DNA of 64,000 nucleotides from DATJOJ01 sp035507035 (GCA_035507035.1 DATJOJ010000053.1:1-64000); one strand, 5' to 3'. Shown: positions 1-9,761, numbered from the stretch's first letter. Notes: a model not told the origin generated them from the sequence alone. Numbers and translations are program-made.

Positions 1-406
1 GCCTTCATGTTTGCGAGATCTCCATCCTTCGGAAAAAGGGACTGGAGGTCTTTGGGGTAATAGCAAATTCTTCCATCTAGGACTTTGCGGCAGGGAGTGG
101 GAGCGGTTTCGTATTCGAAATTCTGCTCGAACTTGCCACCACACCAGAAAGCCAGCGACCGAGCCCTGGTTTTCTTCTCATCCAGGCATTCAGTCACGAA
201 GGCGTATCGGACTTCGAGGGCCATCGCCAAGTGGCGGACCAGAGATGAAAAGAAATCATTGTCGAGAGCATCGATCGTATGTGCCGCAATGGTTGGCAGT
301 GCCACATCGAATCGGTCGATCTCGGTGATACCGAGAGACACGGCGAACATCGGCTCGTCCTCTGGGTGTACTGCGATGTCGTCCTCAATTGTGTTCCGCT
401 GAATCA
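1..406 (-). CDS. GAF-domain sensor protein, N-terminal part (runs off the left edge)
   Basis: The minus-strand frame from ATG 406 is open to the window edge (135 codons). From about residue 40 it shows a GAF-type pattern familiar from bacterial sensor kinases and sigma-54 activators: ALEVRYAFVTE, then RARSLAFWCGG, NFEYETAPTPC, ICYYPKDLQSLFPKDGDL. The start lies inside the 3' end of the AhpD-like gene (22-base overlap), so translation is probably coupled to it. The output domain is outside the window, so it could be a histidine kinase, a cyclase or a transcription activator. The GAF call is firm by eye; the ligand is unknown. Confidence 0.75.
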
Positions 407-984
407 TAATTGGCTCCTGCGTGGTCTTGAACGCTTTTCAGCTCGGCTTCGCTGAGTTTCACTTCGACGAAATCCACCACGGTGCGGGCTATGTGGTTTA
501 TGTAATTCGTAAAGATGTTCAGCGCAACGTTGGCGACAGTCTCGACTATCTCGCCCTCGGTTAATCCGTAGGCATACGCCTGCTCGAGTTCGGCGTCGCT
601 TACCTCGCCGCGCTCAACGACCACGTTGCGTGCGAGTTTCAGGATTGCGTCGGTCTTGGGGGCCACAGCTACTGCGTGTCCGGCGTCAGAGATCTCTTTT
701 TCAGTGAGTCCGACCTTGCCACCGATGACGGCGTGTGCAGTCATGCAGTAGCCGCAGAAGTTACTCTCGGCGACGGCCAGCGCGATTTGTTCGCGAACCA
801 TGGCACTGAAGCTTCCACCGGCAAGCGCGGCGCTAAAGTTGAGATATCCCTCGAGTGCTGCGGGCGCGTTGCCAAGCACGCGGAAAATGTTCGGCACGGC
901 ACCGAGCTGTGCTTGCACTTCGTCAAAGAGTTGTTTGGTCTTGCCGCTCGCCCCGGACGGATCGAGTTGGGTGATACGGTTCAC
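385..984 (-). CDS. Carboxymuconolactone decarboxylase / AhpD-like protein
   Basis: This 199-residue cytoplasmic protein has the AhpD core signature: E73, then C77-G-Y-C80 and H84 in NFCGYCMTAH. In AhpD relatives this set forms a peroxidase proton-relay and thiol pair. The C-terminal region (LTEGEIVETVANVALNIFTNYINHI) matches the usual helical end of the family. It is the first gene of an operon with the GAF sensor, which it overlaps by 22 bases, and is divergent from a sigma-54 activator gene, so that activator may control it. The physiological substrate (peroxide, or an aromatic decarboxylase activity) cannot be told from sequence. Confidence 0.88.
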   Translation of the reverse strand: MNRITQLDPSGASGKTKQLFDEVQAQLGAVPNIFRVLGNAPAALEGYLNFSAALAGGSFSAMVREQIALAVAESNFCGYCMTAHAVIGGKVGLTEKEISDAGHAVAVAPKTDAILKLARNVVVERGEVSDAELEQAYAYGLTEGEIVETVANVALNIFTNYINHIARTVVDFVEVKLSEAELKSVQDHAGANYDSAEHN

Positions 985-1148
985 GCTGCGCTCCTTAAAA
1001 TTGTTGGTTGGGCCTTTTGGGGCCCCAACTTAGTTGGCGATGCCACCTATCTAAATCACGTTCAATACCAAACTAGGAGAGTCGTTCAAGGCATTGACAA
1101 CGATTGGATTGGGGTTACCTCTTCGGGGGCAGTTAAAGCTACGAACTG

Positions 1149-1193
1149 TCGTAGAATACGATTTATCGTCTGGCCTTCTACGACAAATCGTAG
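1149..1193. promoter_or_regulatory. Tandem palindromes ACGA-N4-TCGT between divergent genes
   Basis: Two copies of ACGA-N4-TCGT lie at 1158-1169 and 1180-1191. The second sits in a 16-base inverted repeat (CTACGA-caaa-TCGTAG, 1178-1193). The centres are 22 bp apart, about two helical turns. A further TCGTA-gaa-TACGA repeat occupies 1149-1161. They end about 19 bp before the activator start and 165-200 bp upstream of the AhpD-like start, as expected for an autoregulatory site that also serves as an enhancer for the divergent operon. Binding by the adjacent activator is inferred. Confidence 0.55.
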
Positions 1194-1211
1194 TAACCTT
1201 GCCGAATTCGG

Positions 1212-3167
1212 ATGAAGGATTTGCTATTCAAAGACGAACAAGAGCGCCTGGAGGCGCTGCGGCGGTATCGCATCCTGGATACCCCGCCGGAAGGTGTGTT
1301 TGATCACATAGCAGAATTAGCCGCAAGTTTGTTCAGAGTACCGATTGCGTTGATTAGCCTGGTGGACCACGACCGTATTTGGTTCAAATCGCACTGCGGC
1401 CTCGAAGATCCGGAAGCCGGGCGCGAGGCAGGGTTGTGTGCGTCAGCAATTCTTTCGCCCGAGGTGTATCACGTTCGCGACGCTACACTCGACCCGCGTG
1501 CACAAGACAACCCGCTCGTGGCCCGACCTTTGGGTATTCGTTTTTACGCCGCCGCACCGTTGCGCACCCATGACGGTTTCAATCTAGGCACCCTTAGCGT
1601 TATCGATCGAGCACCACGCGAGCTCGCGTCGGCCGAGGCGGAGATGCTCAAGAAGTTGGCGGGGCTGGTCATGGATCAGATGGAATTACGATTGGCGGCA
1701 CGCCAGGTTACCGAACAGTTAGAGCACAGCATGAGTGCGCAACTGCGCCTGGCGAACGAGGCGCTGGGGCAGAGCGAGGAGCGCTTCCGCGATCTTTTCG
1801 ATCAGGCCCCGATCGCCTATGTTCATGAAGGTCTGGATTCGCGCATTATTCAGGCTAACCAGACGGCGATGAGGATCCTCGGTCTCAAACCCGAAGAAGT
1901 CGCCGGGACGTTCGGAAAGTCTCTCGTGCCCGAGACACCTGACGCCCAACGCCGCCTAGGAGAGGCGCTCGAATCTATCGGACGCGGCACCGACACGAGC
2001 GGCGTGGTGCTCGAAATGCGCCGCAAGGACAACGGCAAGCCGGTGTGGGTCCAGTGGTGGTCCAGGCCGGCAGCTGGCGGTAATTACACGCGTACGATGT
2101 TCATTGACATCACGGACCGCGTGTTGATGGAGCAGGAGCAGATTCGACTCCAAGATCAGAACGCCTACCTTTGGGAAGAAATACGCAGCGAACACAACTT
2201 CGGTGACCTTATCGGGGAGAGTCCGGGGCTGAAGAAGGTCAAGCAGCAAATTGACCTCGTTGCGCCGACGGATGTTTCGGTGCTGGTTACCGGAGAAAGC
2301 GGGACGGGTAAAGAACTCGTCGCCCGTGCTGTCCACGAGCACAGCGTGCGCAAAAACCGACCTCTCATAAAGCTGAATTGCAGTGCGATACCCGACGGTC
2401 TGTTCGAGAGTGAGTTCTTCGGTCACGTGAGGGGTGCATTCACCGGGGCGCTCAAAGACAAGCCAGGCCGTTTCGAACTGGCCGATGGGGGTACGTTGTT
2501 TCTTGACGAAATCGGCGAAGTACCCCTCGCGATGCAAGCGAAGCTGCTGCGCGTTTTGCAAGAGCAAGAACTGGAGCGCGTTGGCGACACGCGCACGCGC
2601 AAAGTCAATGTCCGTATTATCGCTGCAACCAATCGTGATCTGAAGAAAGAGGTCGATGCAGGTCGCTTCCGGCAGGATCTTTTCTATCGCTTAAGCGTTT
2701 TTCCGATTGAAGTCCCACCCTTGCGCGCACGACGCGAGGACATTCCGCAGTTGGTGGGATATTTTCTGGCGCAAAGCGCCAGGCGGTTGAAGCGTCCCGT
2801 TCCGGTAGTTTCGCAGGCTGCGATGAGTCGGCTCGTCGCCAACGACTGGCCCGGTAACGTGCGCGAACTTCAAAACACCGTTGAGCGCGCAATCATTCTC
2901 TCGCTAGCGGGTCCTCTGCAGTTCGACGTCGTAGGGCCGAATGTAACCGGCGCTTCTCCCTCGCCTACCCGAGCGGTTTCGAAGCCTGCACTGATGACGC
3001 GTAATGAATTGAAGCGCCAGGAACGGGATAGCATCACCGCCGCACTGAAGCAAACCAGAGGCAAGATCTTCGGACCAGACGGCGCCGCAGAATTACTGGG
3101 CATGAAGCCAACGACACTGGCTTCGCGTATCACAGCTCTGAGGCTCAATCGAAAGACGGAAACATGA
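1212..3167 (+). CDS. Sigma-54-dependent activator, GAF-PAS-AAA+-Fis
   Basis: The 651-residue protein has a GAF domain (about 25-165), a PAS domain (about 187-305), a sigma-54-interacting AAA+ domain and a C-terminal Fis-type helix-turn-helix (about 605-648). Walker A GESGTGKE is at 361-368, the GAFTGA sigma-54 contact loop at 408-413 and Walker B LFLDE at 429-433. Such proteins activate RNA polymerase-sigma54 from upstream sites after sensing a small molecule in the N-terminal domains. The tandem palindromes just upstream and the divergent AhpD-like/GAF operon are the obvious candidate site and target. Its last 23 bases overlap the convergent truncated gene at 3145-4011. Confidence 0.93.
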   Translation: MKDLLFKDEQERLEALRRYRILDTPPEGVFDHIAELAASLFRVPIALISLVDHDRIWFKSHCGLEDPEAGREAGLCASAILSPEVYHVRDATLDPRAQDNPLVARPLGIRFYAAAPLRTHDGFNLGTLSVIDRAPRELASAEAEMLKKLAGLVMDQMELRLAARQVTEQLEHSMSAQLRLANEALGQSEERFRDLFDQAPIAYVHEGLDSRIIQANQTAMRILGLKPEEVAGTFGKSLVPETPDAQRRLGEALESIGRGTDTSGVVLEMRRKDNGKPVWVQWWSRPAAGGNYTRTMFIDITDRVLMEQEQIRLQDQNAYLWEEIRSEHNFGDLIGESPGLKKVKQQIDLVAPTDVSVLVTGESGTGKELVARAVHEHSVRKNRPLIKLNCSAIPDGLFESEFFGHVRGAFTGALKDKPGRFELADGGTLFLDEIGEVPLAMQAKLLRVLQEQELERVGDTRTRKVNVRIIAATNRDLKKEVDAGRFRQDLFYRLSVFPIEVPPLRARREDIPQLVGYFLAQSARRLKRPVPVVSQAAMSRLVANDWPGNVRELQNTVERAIILSLAGPLQFDVVGPNVTGASPSPTRAVSKPALMTRNELKRQERDSITAALKQTRGKIFGPDGAAELLGMKPTTLASRITALRLNRKTET

Positions 3168-4011
3168 TAGAGCTGCGTGCGAGCCTCCGCTTCGTCTCAG
3201 CTGGATTGCCCCGCCAGACTTCGCCCTCCACGTCGCGATGACGAAACAACGCGTTATTTGGTCTGTGTGCCCAGAGAATTTCCCCTACCGCAGAACGGCA
3301 CCCGCCGGTCGGGCCGTAGTTGCACGCAGTGCTCAACAAGTCCCCACGAAATTCCGCGGAACACCCCATCCGTTGAGGTGGAGAACCGCGAAAGGCCGTG
3401 ACTCCCAGGTCAAGTTCGCCCAGGTCGCCACTATTGTCCGTCCAGATGGGAATAAAATTCTGCGTGCCCGAGCCGCCGACGTTGGGCTGGTTTGTCCCAT
3501 CGTTAGAGGAGTTGTTCGAAGATGACGAATTGCTCTTATCAGGGTAGGCCAGAACAAAAGCGGAAGGCGGCAATCCCCCGATCGTTGCCGCATCTCCCGC
3601 CTTCAACGCATAGGGCACGCTCAGCAGCAGCGTGCGCGCTTGTTCGGCTTGACCTTGAACCTGCACACCTAACCAATGTGCCTCGCCGGAGATGAACACA
3701 TCCTGCGGCAAGCCTTCGGATTTGGTTGAGCCCAGATAAACCGAGTAGTGGCCTTGAGAATCGACCTGAACATTCTGAGTTTCGAGCCATAGCGGACTCC
3801 CACCTTGCTCATCCTTAAATAAAGAGAAGGTGATTCCGATGGTCTGGGGATTACCCGTGGCATCTTTCACCACGCCCCCGAACTTGATCAGGCGCGGAAT
3901 GGAAGCTGCTTGGGACTGGGCTACCGCCGACACGGCGGGCACTAGAAATAGGAGAATCCCATACAGAAACGACGCAGTGAGGCTGTTGCTTAAACGGCCA
4001 AGGTGGCGCAT
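3145..4011 (-). pseudogene. Truncated secreted protein of acidobacterial type
   Basis: The first ~200 residues look genuine: a signal peptide (hydrophobic LYGILLFLVPAVSAVAQ), then a beta-rich region (LIKFGGVVKDATGNPQTIGITFSLFKDEQGG, LLLSVPYALKAGDAATIGGLPPSAF) of a kind that opens long secreted acidobacterial proteins. After the Ser/Asn-rich linker and IPIWTDNSGDLG the sequence turns into Arg/Cys-rich, low-plausibility residues and stops inside the end of the sigma-54 activator gene. I infer deletion or frameshift of a longer gene. The N-terminal part might still be expressed. Function unknown. Confidence 0.55.
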
Positions 4012-4398
4012 GTTTTTTCCTCCCCTTACCTGCCGCTGTTTTGGAGGCGGATCTTGACCGCCAGAACGGCCCTACTGCTCAAAACGAAAAAAATGAAGAT
4101 TGCGGCTCATTCCGATTCGAGGGCGGGCACATTTCAGAAAGGGAGCTGCCTTCGCAGCTCTCTCAACCTTAGGGTGAGTAGCCCTTGCGGGAGCGCCCCA
4201 GAACCCCAGCTCCCGTTTGAGTTCTATAACGCAATGCGGAGGGGAAATGGCTCAAGCGACTGCTCCAAACTGTATTTTTCTTTCCACTACTGGCGCTCGC
4301 TTCAGTCCCAACTATCGGGAAATCATTGACTTTCACGAGCAACCGAGGTAGTTTCTCTATCCACGTGGGGGGCTGGGCCTCCTTGCTTGGGGTGAGAA
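4012..4398. other. Intergenic region with one short hairpin
   Basis: No convincing gene lies between the truncated secreted gene and the sigma-factor gene. A perfect 7-bp stem, GAGCTGC-cttc-GCAGCTC, spans 4143-4160. It has no T-run, so a terminator role is unproven. Promoters for both flanking genes must lie here but none stands out. Confidence 0.5.
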
Positions 4399-4974
4399 GT
4401 GCCTTCCTCGTCGTACCCTGTGACGGATTTGTTGGCTCGCTGGAGCAGCGGGGACGCATCTGCCCGTGATGCCCTTGTGCCGCTCGTTTACCAGGAACTG
4501 CGGCGAGTTGCCCGCAAGTGCCTTGTTGGCCAGCGCAGCGATCATACCCTGCAGCCCACCGCGTTGGTCCACGAAGCTTACCTGCGCCTATGCCGAGCTG
4601 ACTCCATGGAGTGGCAGAATCGGGTTCACTTCTTTGCTGTCGCCTCGCAAGTGATGCGGCAGATCTTGGTGGATCATGCCCGCGCCCGAACTGCTGCCAA
4701 GCGCGGTGGAGGCGTTCTAAAAATTACATTTAGCGACGACCTCGCCCTGCGACGAAAGCCGGAGCTGGATGTGCTCGCATTGGATGAGGCATTGAAACGA
4801 CTGTCTGAGCTGGATGCGCGACAGGGCCAGATCGTCGAATTGCGTTTCTTCGGGGGCCTCTCGGTCGAAGAAACCTCACAAACCCTCGACATTTCTCCAG
4901 CCACGACCAAGCGCGAATGGGCAACCGCCAAGGTATGGTTGTATCGCGCGATGAAGCGCGGAGCCGAGATATGA
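4399..4974 (+). CDS. ECF-type RNA polymerase sigma factor
   Basis: A 191-residue sigma-70-family protein of the ECF subgroup common in Acidobacteria and Planctomycetes. Region 2 covers about residues 8-95 (LVPLVYQELRRVARKCL, HTLQPTALVHEAYLRL, FFAVASQVMRQILVDHAR). Region 4, with a helix-turn-helix, covers about 125-185 (LDARQGQIVELRFFGGLSVEETSQTLDISPATTKREWATAKVWL). It directs polymerase to a dedicated promoter set. The stop codon overlaps the start of the next gene (ATGA at 4971-4974), so sigma factor and kinase are translated together and the kinase probably modulates this sigma pathway. Confidence 0.93.
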   Translation: MPSSSYPVTDLLARWSSGDASARDALVPLVYQELRRVARKCLVGQRSDHTLQPTALVHEAYLRLCRADSMEWQNRVHFFAVASQVMRQILVDHARARTAAKRGGGVLKITFSDDLALRRKPELDVLALDEALKRLSELDARQGQIVELRFFGGLSVEETSQTLDISPATTKREWATAKVWLYRAMKRGAEI

Positions 4975-7844
4975 ACCCGGAGCGATGGCAGCGAGTCAAA
5001 AATCTGCTGGCCCGTGCCGTCGAGATCGATCCCGCCGAACGCGCTGCGTACCTGGATGATAGTTGTAGCGGCGATGTTTCACTGCGGCAGGATGTAGAAA
5101 ATCTGCTGCTTGATTACGACGCCGCAAATTCAGAATTCCTGGATGAATCCGATCTCGCTGCTTTGGCGTCAAGCGCACTCGCCGACCACGAAAATCTGTG
5201 GATTGGTCGCCGGGTCGGCCCCTATCAAATCGTCGAACAAATCGGTGCTGGCGGGATGGGCGAAGTATATCGCGCCTTCCGCGCCGACGATCAATATCGC
5301 AAAGAAGTCGCCCTCAAGGTGGTTCGGGCCGGCGGCGACTCCAGCTTCATTCTTAGTCGGTTCAAAACCGAACGCCAGATCCTGGCGACTCTCGATCATC
5401 CCAATATTGCTCGCCTGTTCGACGGGGGGACAACCGAAGAAGGTGTGCCCTATCTCGTAATGGAATTGATCGAAGGGCAGCCAATAACAGAGTATTGCGA
5501 TAGCCACCAGCTCTCGCTCGCCGATCGCCTGGCCCTATTTCTGCAGGTCTGCGCGGCAGTGCAGTATGCGCATCAGAGGCTGATCATTCATCGTGATATC
5601 AAGCCGGGAAACATTCTGGTCACTATGGAGGGTGTCCCGAAGCTGCTCGACTTTGGGATTGCGAAAATTGTTGAAGTGAAGCCTGATTCCGAGATCAGCG
5701 AACGTACACTGACCATGTTTCGCCTCTTGACTCCGCAATATGCCAGTCCCGAGCAAGTCAAAGGTGAACCAATTACTACTGCCAGCGATGTCTACTCACT
5801 CGGGGTGGTTCTGTACGAATTATTGAGCGGATGCAGCCCTTATCCGAAGCTGAATAGCGCCTCCCAGCTGGCTCAATTCGTTTGTGAAGGCGAACCTCTG
5901 AAACCGAGTGTGGCGCTAATGGAGGACGCGGGCCGCGCCTCTACCGGCACTGGCGCACCGGGACCTCAAATGGCAAACGCGGATAAGCTCGCGCGTCATC
6001 TGAAGGGTGATTTGGACAATATTGCTTTGGTGGCGTTGCGTAAGGAACCACAACGCCGCTACTCATCGGTCGAACAATTTGCCGAAGACATCAGACGCTA
6101 TCTCGGCAATCTGCCAGTCGTGGCACGCAAGGACACAGCCGGATATCGTATTTCAAAATTCCTTACGCGACACAAGGCGGGCGTAGCAGCAGTCACAGCA
6201 ATAGCAGCGATCTTGGTGCTGGGATTTATCGTTACCGTCCAGGAGGCGCGCATAGCAAGACGCCGTTTTAACGATGTGCGTAGCCTGGCCAACTCACTGA
6301 TCTTCGACGTTCATGACTCCATCAAGGACCTTCCCGGTTCGACTCCGGCGAAAAAAATCATCGTGGAACGCGCTTTGTGGTACCTAAACGTGCTCGCCCA
6401 AGAGTCGAAAGGCGATCTCGGATTGCAGCGGGAACTGGCTTCGGGTTACGAGCGGCTGGGATCAGTGCAGGGGGATTATCTGGAGAACAATCTCGGCGAT
6501 AATCAAGGTACCCTTGAGAGCTACAGGAAAGCGCTTGAGCTTCGTAAGCAGATTGCTGCCTCTTCACCCGATTGGTCGGATCGTCTCAAAATGGCGACTG
6601 GTTATCGCCTGGTTGCTCATCAGCTCGAGGGCAATGGCGATCACAGCGAGGCGCGAGATGCGATCGGGCGCGCAATCAAAATTTCTGAGGCTCTCAATAA
6701 CCAGAAGCCGAACAACTTGGACATTCTCTATGAACTAAGTTTCGATTACGAGGTGTCGGCCGCGGTTGGTTATCCCGGCTACCCCGGCGACTCGGTGGCG
6801 AGAGAAAGGGTTCTGCAGGACTATCGCCGGGCACTTGCCGTCAACGAGATTGCTGTGAGGCTCAATCCAGACGACGTTCGTACACTCTATCGATACTCGG
6901 TAGATTTGACCGATATCGGCATCATCTTGGAGGCATCGGATGCCAGAGAAGCTCTCAAGTATTATGAAAGGTCTCTCCTGATAGATCAGAAGGTCAGTCA
7001 GCTTTCGCCGGATCCCCGCTACCAGCGCAGCGTGGCTATCGATTACGGCACAATCGCGAGCGTCTACGATGACCTTGGTGATTATCCGCGCGCGGTCGAG
7101 AACAACATGAAAGATCTGGAGATTTATCAGGACCTGGTAAACAAGGACGCAAAGAATTTCCTGCTGCGTCGAGGGGTGGCTATCGCGTTCATGAATACTG
7201 CGGCTTCCTCTGTAAGAACCGGCCAAATTGCTTTGGCGATGGAATACTCGAATCGCGGCTTGGAAATCATGCGCGAGCTTGCCGCAACCGCTCCCGACAA
7301 ATCCTACCAGCAACGTAAGTTGGCGGAAATGCAGGTGATTCGTGGCATAATCCTGACCGCAGCCAACCAACCGCAAGCTGCGATTGCAGAGATCGAGCAT
7401 GCGCGTTCGATCTACGAATCAATGTATAACGCAGGCGCCTCGGATCAACTGAAGGTCGCAGCCGCGGATGTGAAATTGGGAGAGGCGGAAGCAAAGGCTG
7501 GGCATGAGCAGATGGCCGCCGACCATTTCCAAGAGGCACTGGGAATCGTCAGACCCATGATCACAAAGGAACCTGCCGATCTTGACGGCCTTTATTTTGC
7601 TGCCGATGCATACTCGGGCCTTGCGGAACTCCGGATGCGGGCAGCTCAGAGACCTGCAGAAACAGCAGAAAAGCGAAGGGCTGACCTAACCAAAGCACAA
7701 GCATGGTTCTCGGACAGCCTGCATACCTGGCAGCGCATTCAGCATCCCTATCACACTGCTCCACATAGCTTCCAGGTTGGAGATCCGGCGCTGGTCGCGA
7801 AACAACTCAAAATGGCCGAAGCGGCCATATCGGCGACCCATTGA
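4971..7844 (+). CDS. Transmembrane Ser/Thr protein kinase with TPR-type sensor half
   Basis: The start chosen is the ATG overlapping the sigma-factor stop, giving 957 residues beginning MNPERWQRVKNLL, a common opening of acidobacterial Hanks-type kinases. Kinase features are the glycine loop GAGGMGEVYRA (92-102), Lys in VALK (116), the HRDIKPGN loop (Asp 209), DFG (227-229) and SPEQVKG. A hydrophobic segment at about 403-423 crosses the inner membrane. The ~530 residues after it consist of helical repeats resembling TPRs (e.g. ALKYYERSLLIDQKVSQLSPD, ALEYSNRGLEIMRELAATAPDK-like units) and are predicted outside. It would signal by phosphorylating cytoplasmic targets, plausibly the co-encoded sigma factor. 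Confidence 0.93.
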   Translation: MNPERWQRVKNLLARAVEIDPAERAAYLDDSCSGDVSLRQDVENLLLDYDAANSEFLDESDLAALASSALADHENLWIGRRVGPYQIVEQIGAGGMGEVYRAFRADDQYRKEVALKVVRAGGDSSFILSRFKTERQILATLDHPNIARLFDGGTTEEGVPYLVMELIEGQPITEYCDSHQLSLADRLALFLQVCAAVQYAHQRLIIHRDIKPGNILVTMEGVPKLLDFGIAKIVEVKPDSEISERTLTMFRLLTPQYASPEQVKGEPITTASDVYSLGVVLYELLSGCSPYPKLNSASQLAQFVCEGEPLKPSVALMEDAGRASTGTGAPGPQMANADKLARHLKGDLDNIALVALRKEPQRRYSSVEQFAEDIRRYLGNLPVVARKDTAGYRISKFLTRHKAGVAAVTAIAAILVLGFIVTVQEARIARRRFNDVRSLANSLIFDVHDSIKDLPGSTPAKKIIVERALWYLNVLAQESKGDLGLQRELASGYERLGSVQGDYLENNLGDNQGTLESYRKALELRKQIAASSPDWSDRLKMATGYRLVAHQLEGNGDHSEARDAIGRAIKISEALNNQKPNNLDILYELSFDYEVSAAVGYPGYPGDSVARERVLQDYRRALAVNEIAVRLNPDDVRTLYRYSVDLTDIGIILEASDAREALKYYERSLLIDQKVSQLSPDPRYQRSVAIDYGTIASVYDDLGDYPRAVENNMKDLEIYQDLVNKDAKNFLLRRGVAIAFMNTAASSVRTGQIALAMEYSNRGLEIMRELAATAPDKSYQQRKLAEMQVIRGIILTAANQPQAAIAEIEHARSIYESMYNAGASDQLKVAAADVKLGEAEAKAGHEQMAADHFQEALGIVRPMITKEPADLDGLYFAADAYSGLAELRMRAAQRPAETAEKRRADLTKAQAWFSDSLHTWQRIQHPYHTAPHSFQVGDPALVAKQLKMAEAAISATH

Positions 7845-7982
7845 AGATGCTCTAGTCCCTAGGTTGGCGAATTTCTCTCGACTTGTGATCCCTTTTCCCT
7901 AGACTTTACGTTCTAGTTGGTACCCGGGCGAGTGCCTCGCAATGAAGCTGCTGCCTCGCTCTGGAGGAGCACGGAGAAAACC

Positions 7983-9641
7983 ATGACGATCCAATCAAAC
8001 AACCCGGTACCCTCGTTAAAAGACAGATTCCATGGCAAATTAGTGCTTCGCCGGCAGGTCATATGCCGAGTGATCGGACTCCTGTTCTTTGTGGGTTTGT
8101 GCGCGTCAGCCGTAAGCGCCCAATCCTATTCGGATCTGCATGAGTTCGGCGAGTGTGGCTGCCCTTCCTTCATATCCTTAATGGCCCAAGGGCGGGATGG
8201 CAACCTCTACGGGGTCACGCCGAGCGGCGGCCTCAACAACGTCGGCGTCATATTTAAGATCGGCCCCTTCGGTGGTTACACCGTTCTCCATGATTTCGAC
8301 ACAGCTCACGGCAGCACGCCAATAGGTGGGTTGACGCTCGGTCTCGACGGCAATCTGTACGGAACCACCGAGGAAGGCGGCGCCATCGGCTTCGGCAATA
8401 TCTTCAGGATCACGCCCGCGGGAGCGTTTACCGTCCTTCATGACTTCACGGGCGCCTCTGACGGCGGGCTTCCGGTAGCACCTCTCACGCTCGCATCGGA
8501 TGGAAATTTTTACGGCACATCTTATCCCGACGTGGCCTATCAACTGACTCCCAACGGCACGGTCAACGTGATCGCGACAATTCCAACCACTACCTACGGA
8601 GCTCTTCTGCAAGCCAAGGATGGAAGCTTCTATGGCGTGACGGAGTTCGGGGGAACGTATTCCGCAGGCACTATCTACCAGATTGCTGGTCACAACACCA
8701 CGATCCTTTACAACTTCGACGGCCCGCATGGGTCCTTTCCCGTAGGTGGGCTAGTGGAAGGGGCCGACGGATATTTCTACGGCACGACCACGGCGGGAGG
8801 CGATTCGAACGCCGGTGTCATCTACAAAATCAATCCCGCGGGAAGTCTGACGGTCATGGTGAACTGGGATTCGGTGCAGAATCTACCGGGTTACCAAGCC
8901 TACGCCGGACTAGTTGCTGGGGCCGATGGAAATCTCTATGGAGCGACCATTTGGGGCGGCCTCTATGGTGCCGGCACCATCTTACAGCTCACTATCGACG
9001 ACGCCTACTCCGTGCTCTACAACTTCGACACGCCAACCGGCTCCGGCGCTTACGCCACACCGATGCAGCATACCCGCGGCCAGCTCTTCGGAATGACGAA
9101 GCGTGGCGGCGCGCAGGGAAACGGCGTCGTTTATAGCCTGGATGACGGTCTCCAGCCATTTATTTCGCCGCTCTTTAACCTGGGGCCGGTCGGTGCGACA
9201 GTCGGAATCCTCGGCCAGGGATTCTCCCAGGCTACAGACGTGGAATTCAACGGAACCGCGGCGTCGTTCCACGTGATATCCGACACATATATGACCGCAA
9301 TGGTTCCTTCGGGAGAAACGGGCTTCATCACGGTTGGACTGGCCTCAGGATACCTGACGAGCAACCGGATCTTCCGGGTGATACCGCAGATCACCGGCTT
9401 TACTCCACCGGCAGGAGCTGTCGGGGCGACGGTCGTCATCCACGGAATGGGCCTGATACAGACGATCACGATAACGTTTGGCGGAGTCCCGGTTCAGGAA
9501 TACACAGTAAATTCTGACTCGCAGCTCACCACCAAGGTCCCCCCGGGCGCGCAAACCGGCCAGATCGTGGTAAAGACTCCCGGCGGCACGACCACCAGCA
9601 GCCAGGTGTTCACGGTGGCGTCCCCGACAGCCAAACCGTGA
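7983..9641 (+). CDS. Secreted GloVer tandem-repeat protein with IPT/TIG domains
   Basis: The start at 7983 follows an AGGAG-like site. A hydrophobic segment (IGLLFFVGLCASAVSAQ) is a signal peptide. About seven repeats of the choice-anchored GloVer type follow (LADGNLYGTT-GGxxxxGxIFKI...VLYNFD pattern), with YGTTEEGG and YGTTTAGG units clear. The last ~165 residues hold two IPT/TIG-like Ig folds (FNLGPVGATVGILGQGF; ITGFTPPAGAVGATVVIHGMG). These repeats form propeller-like extracellular structures; the biological role is unknown. A second member lies at 58959-60284. Confidence 0.9.
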   Translation: MTIQSNNPVPSLKDRFHGKLVLRRQVICRVIGLLFFVGLCASAVSAQSYSDLHEFGECGCPSFISLMAQGRDGNLYGVTPSGGLNNVGVIFKIGPFGGYTVLHDFDTAHGSTPIGGLTLGLDGNLYGTTEEGGAIGFGNIFRITPAGAFTVLHDFTGASDGGLPVAPLTLASDGNFYGTSYPDVAYQLTPNGTVNVIATIPTTTYGALLQAKDGSFYGVTEFGGTYSAGTIYQIAGHNTTILYNFDGPHGSFPVGGLVEGADGYFYGTTTAGGDSNAGVIYKINPAGSLTVMVNWDSVQNLPGYQAYAGLVAGADGNLYGATIWGGLYGAGTILQLTIDDAYSVLYNFDTPTGSGAYATPMQHTRGQLFGMTKRGGAQGNGVVYSLDDGLQPFISPLFNLGPVGATVGILGQGFSQATDVEFNGTAASFHVISDTYMTAMVPSGETGFITVGLASGYLTSNRIFRVIPQITGFTPPAGAVGATVVIHGMGLIQTITITFGGVPVQEYTVNSDSQLTTKVPPGAQTGQIVVKTPGGTTTSSQVFTVASPTAKP

Positions 9642-9761
9642 AATTCTCGAGAGAGACGAGACCAGGCGCCACTGCAGGCTTGCACGATTTCCCTCTCCGC
9701 TGTGCATTCACCACAACCTACTGTCGTTTTAACTAAGGCCGGATGGGTTGCGGCCAGGCGA

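Noticed and set aside
1012..1025. A GG-N10-GC spacing on the minus strand before the AhpD-like gene, as for a sigma-54 promoter
   Set aside because: Only the GG and GC dinucleotides fit; the TGGCAC and TTGC consensus context is missing.
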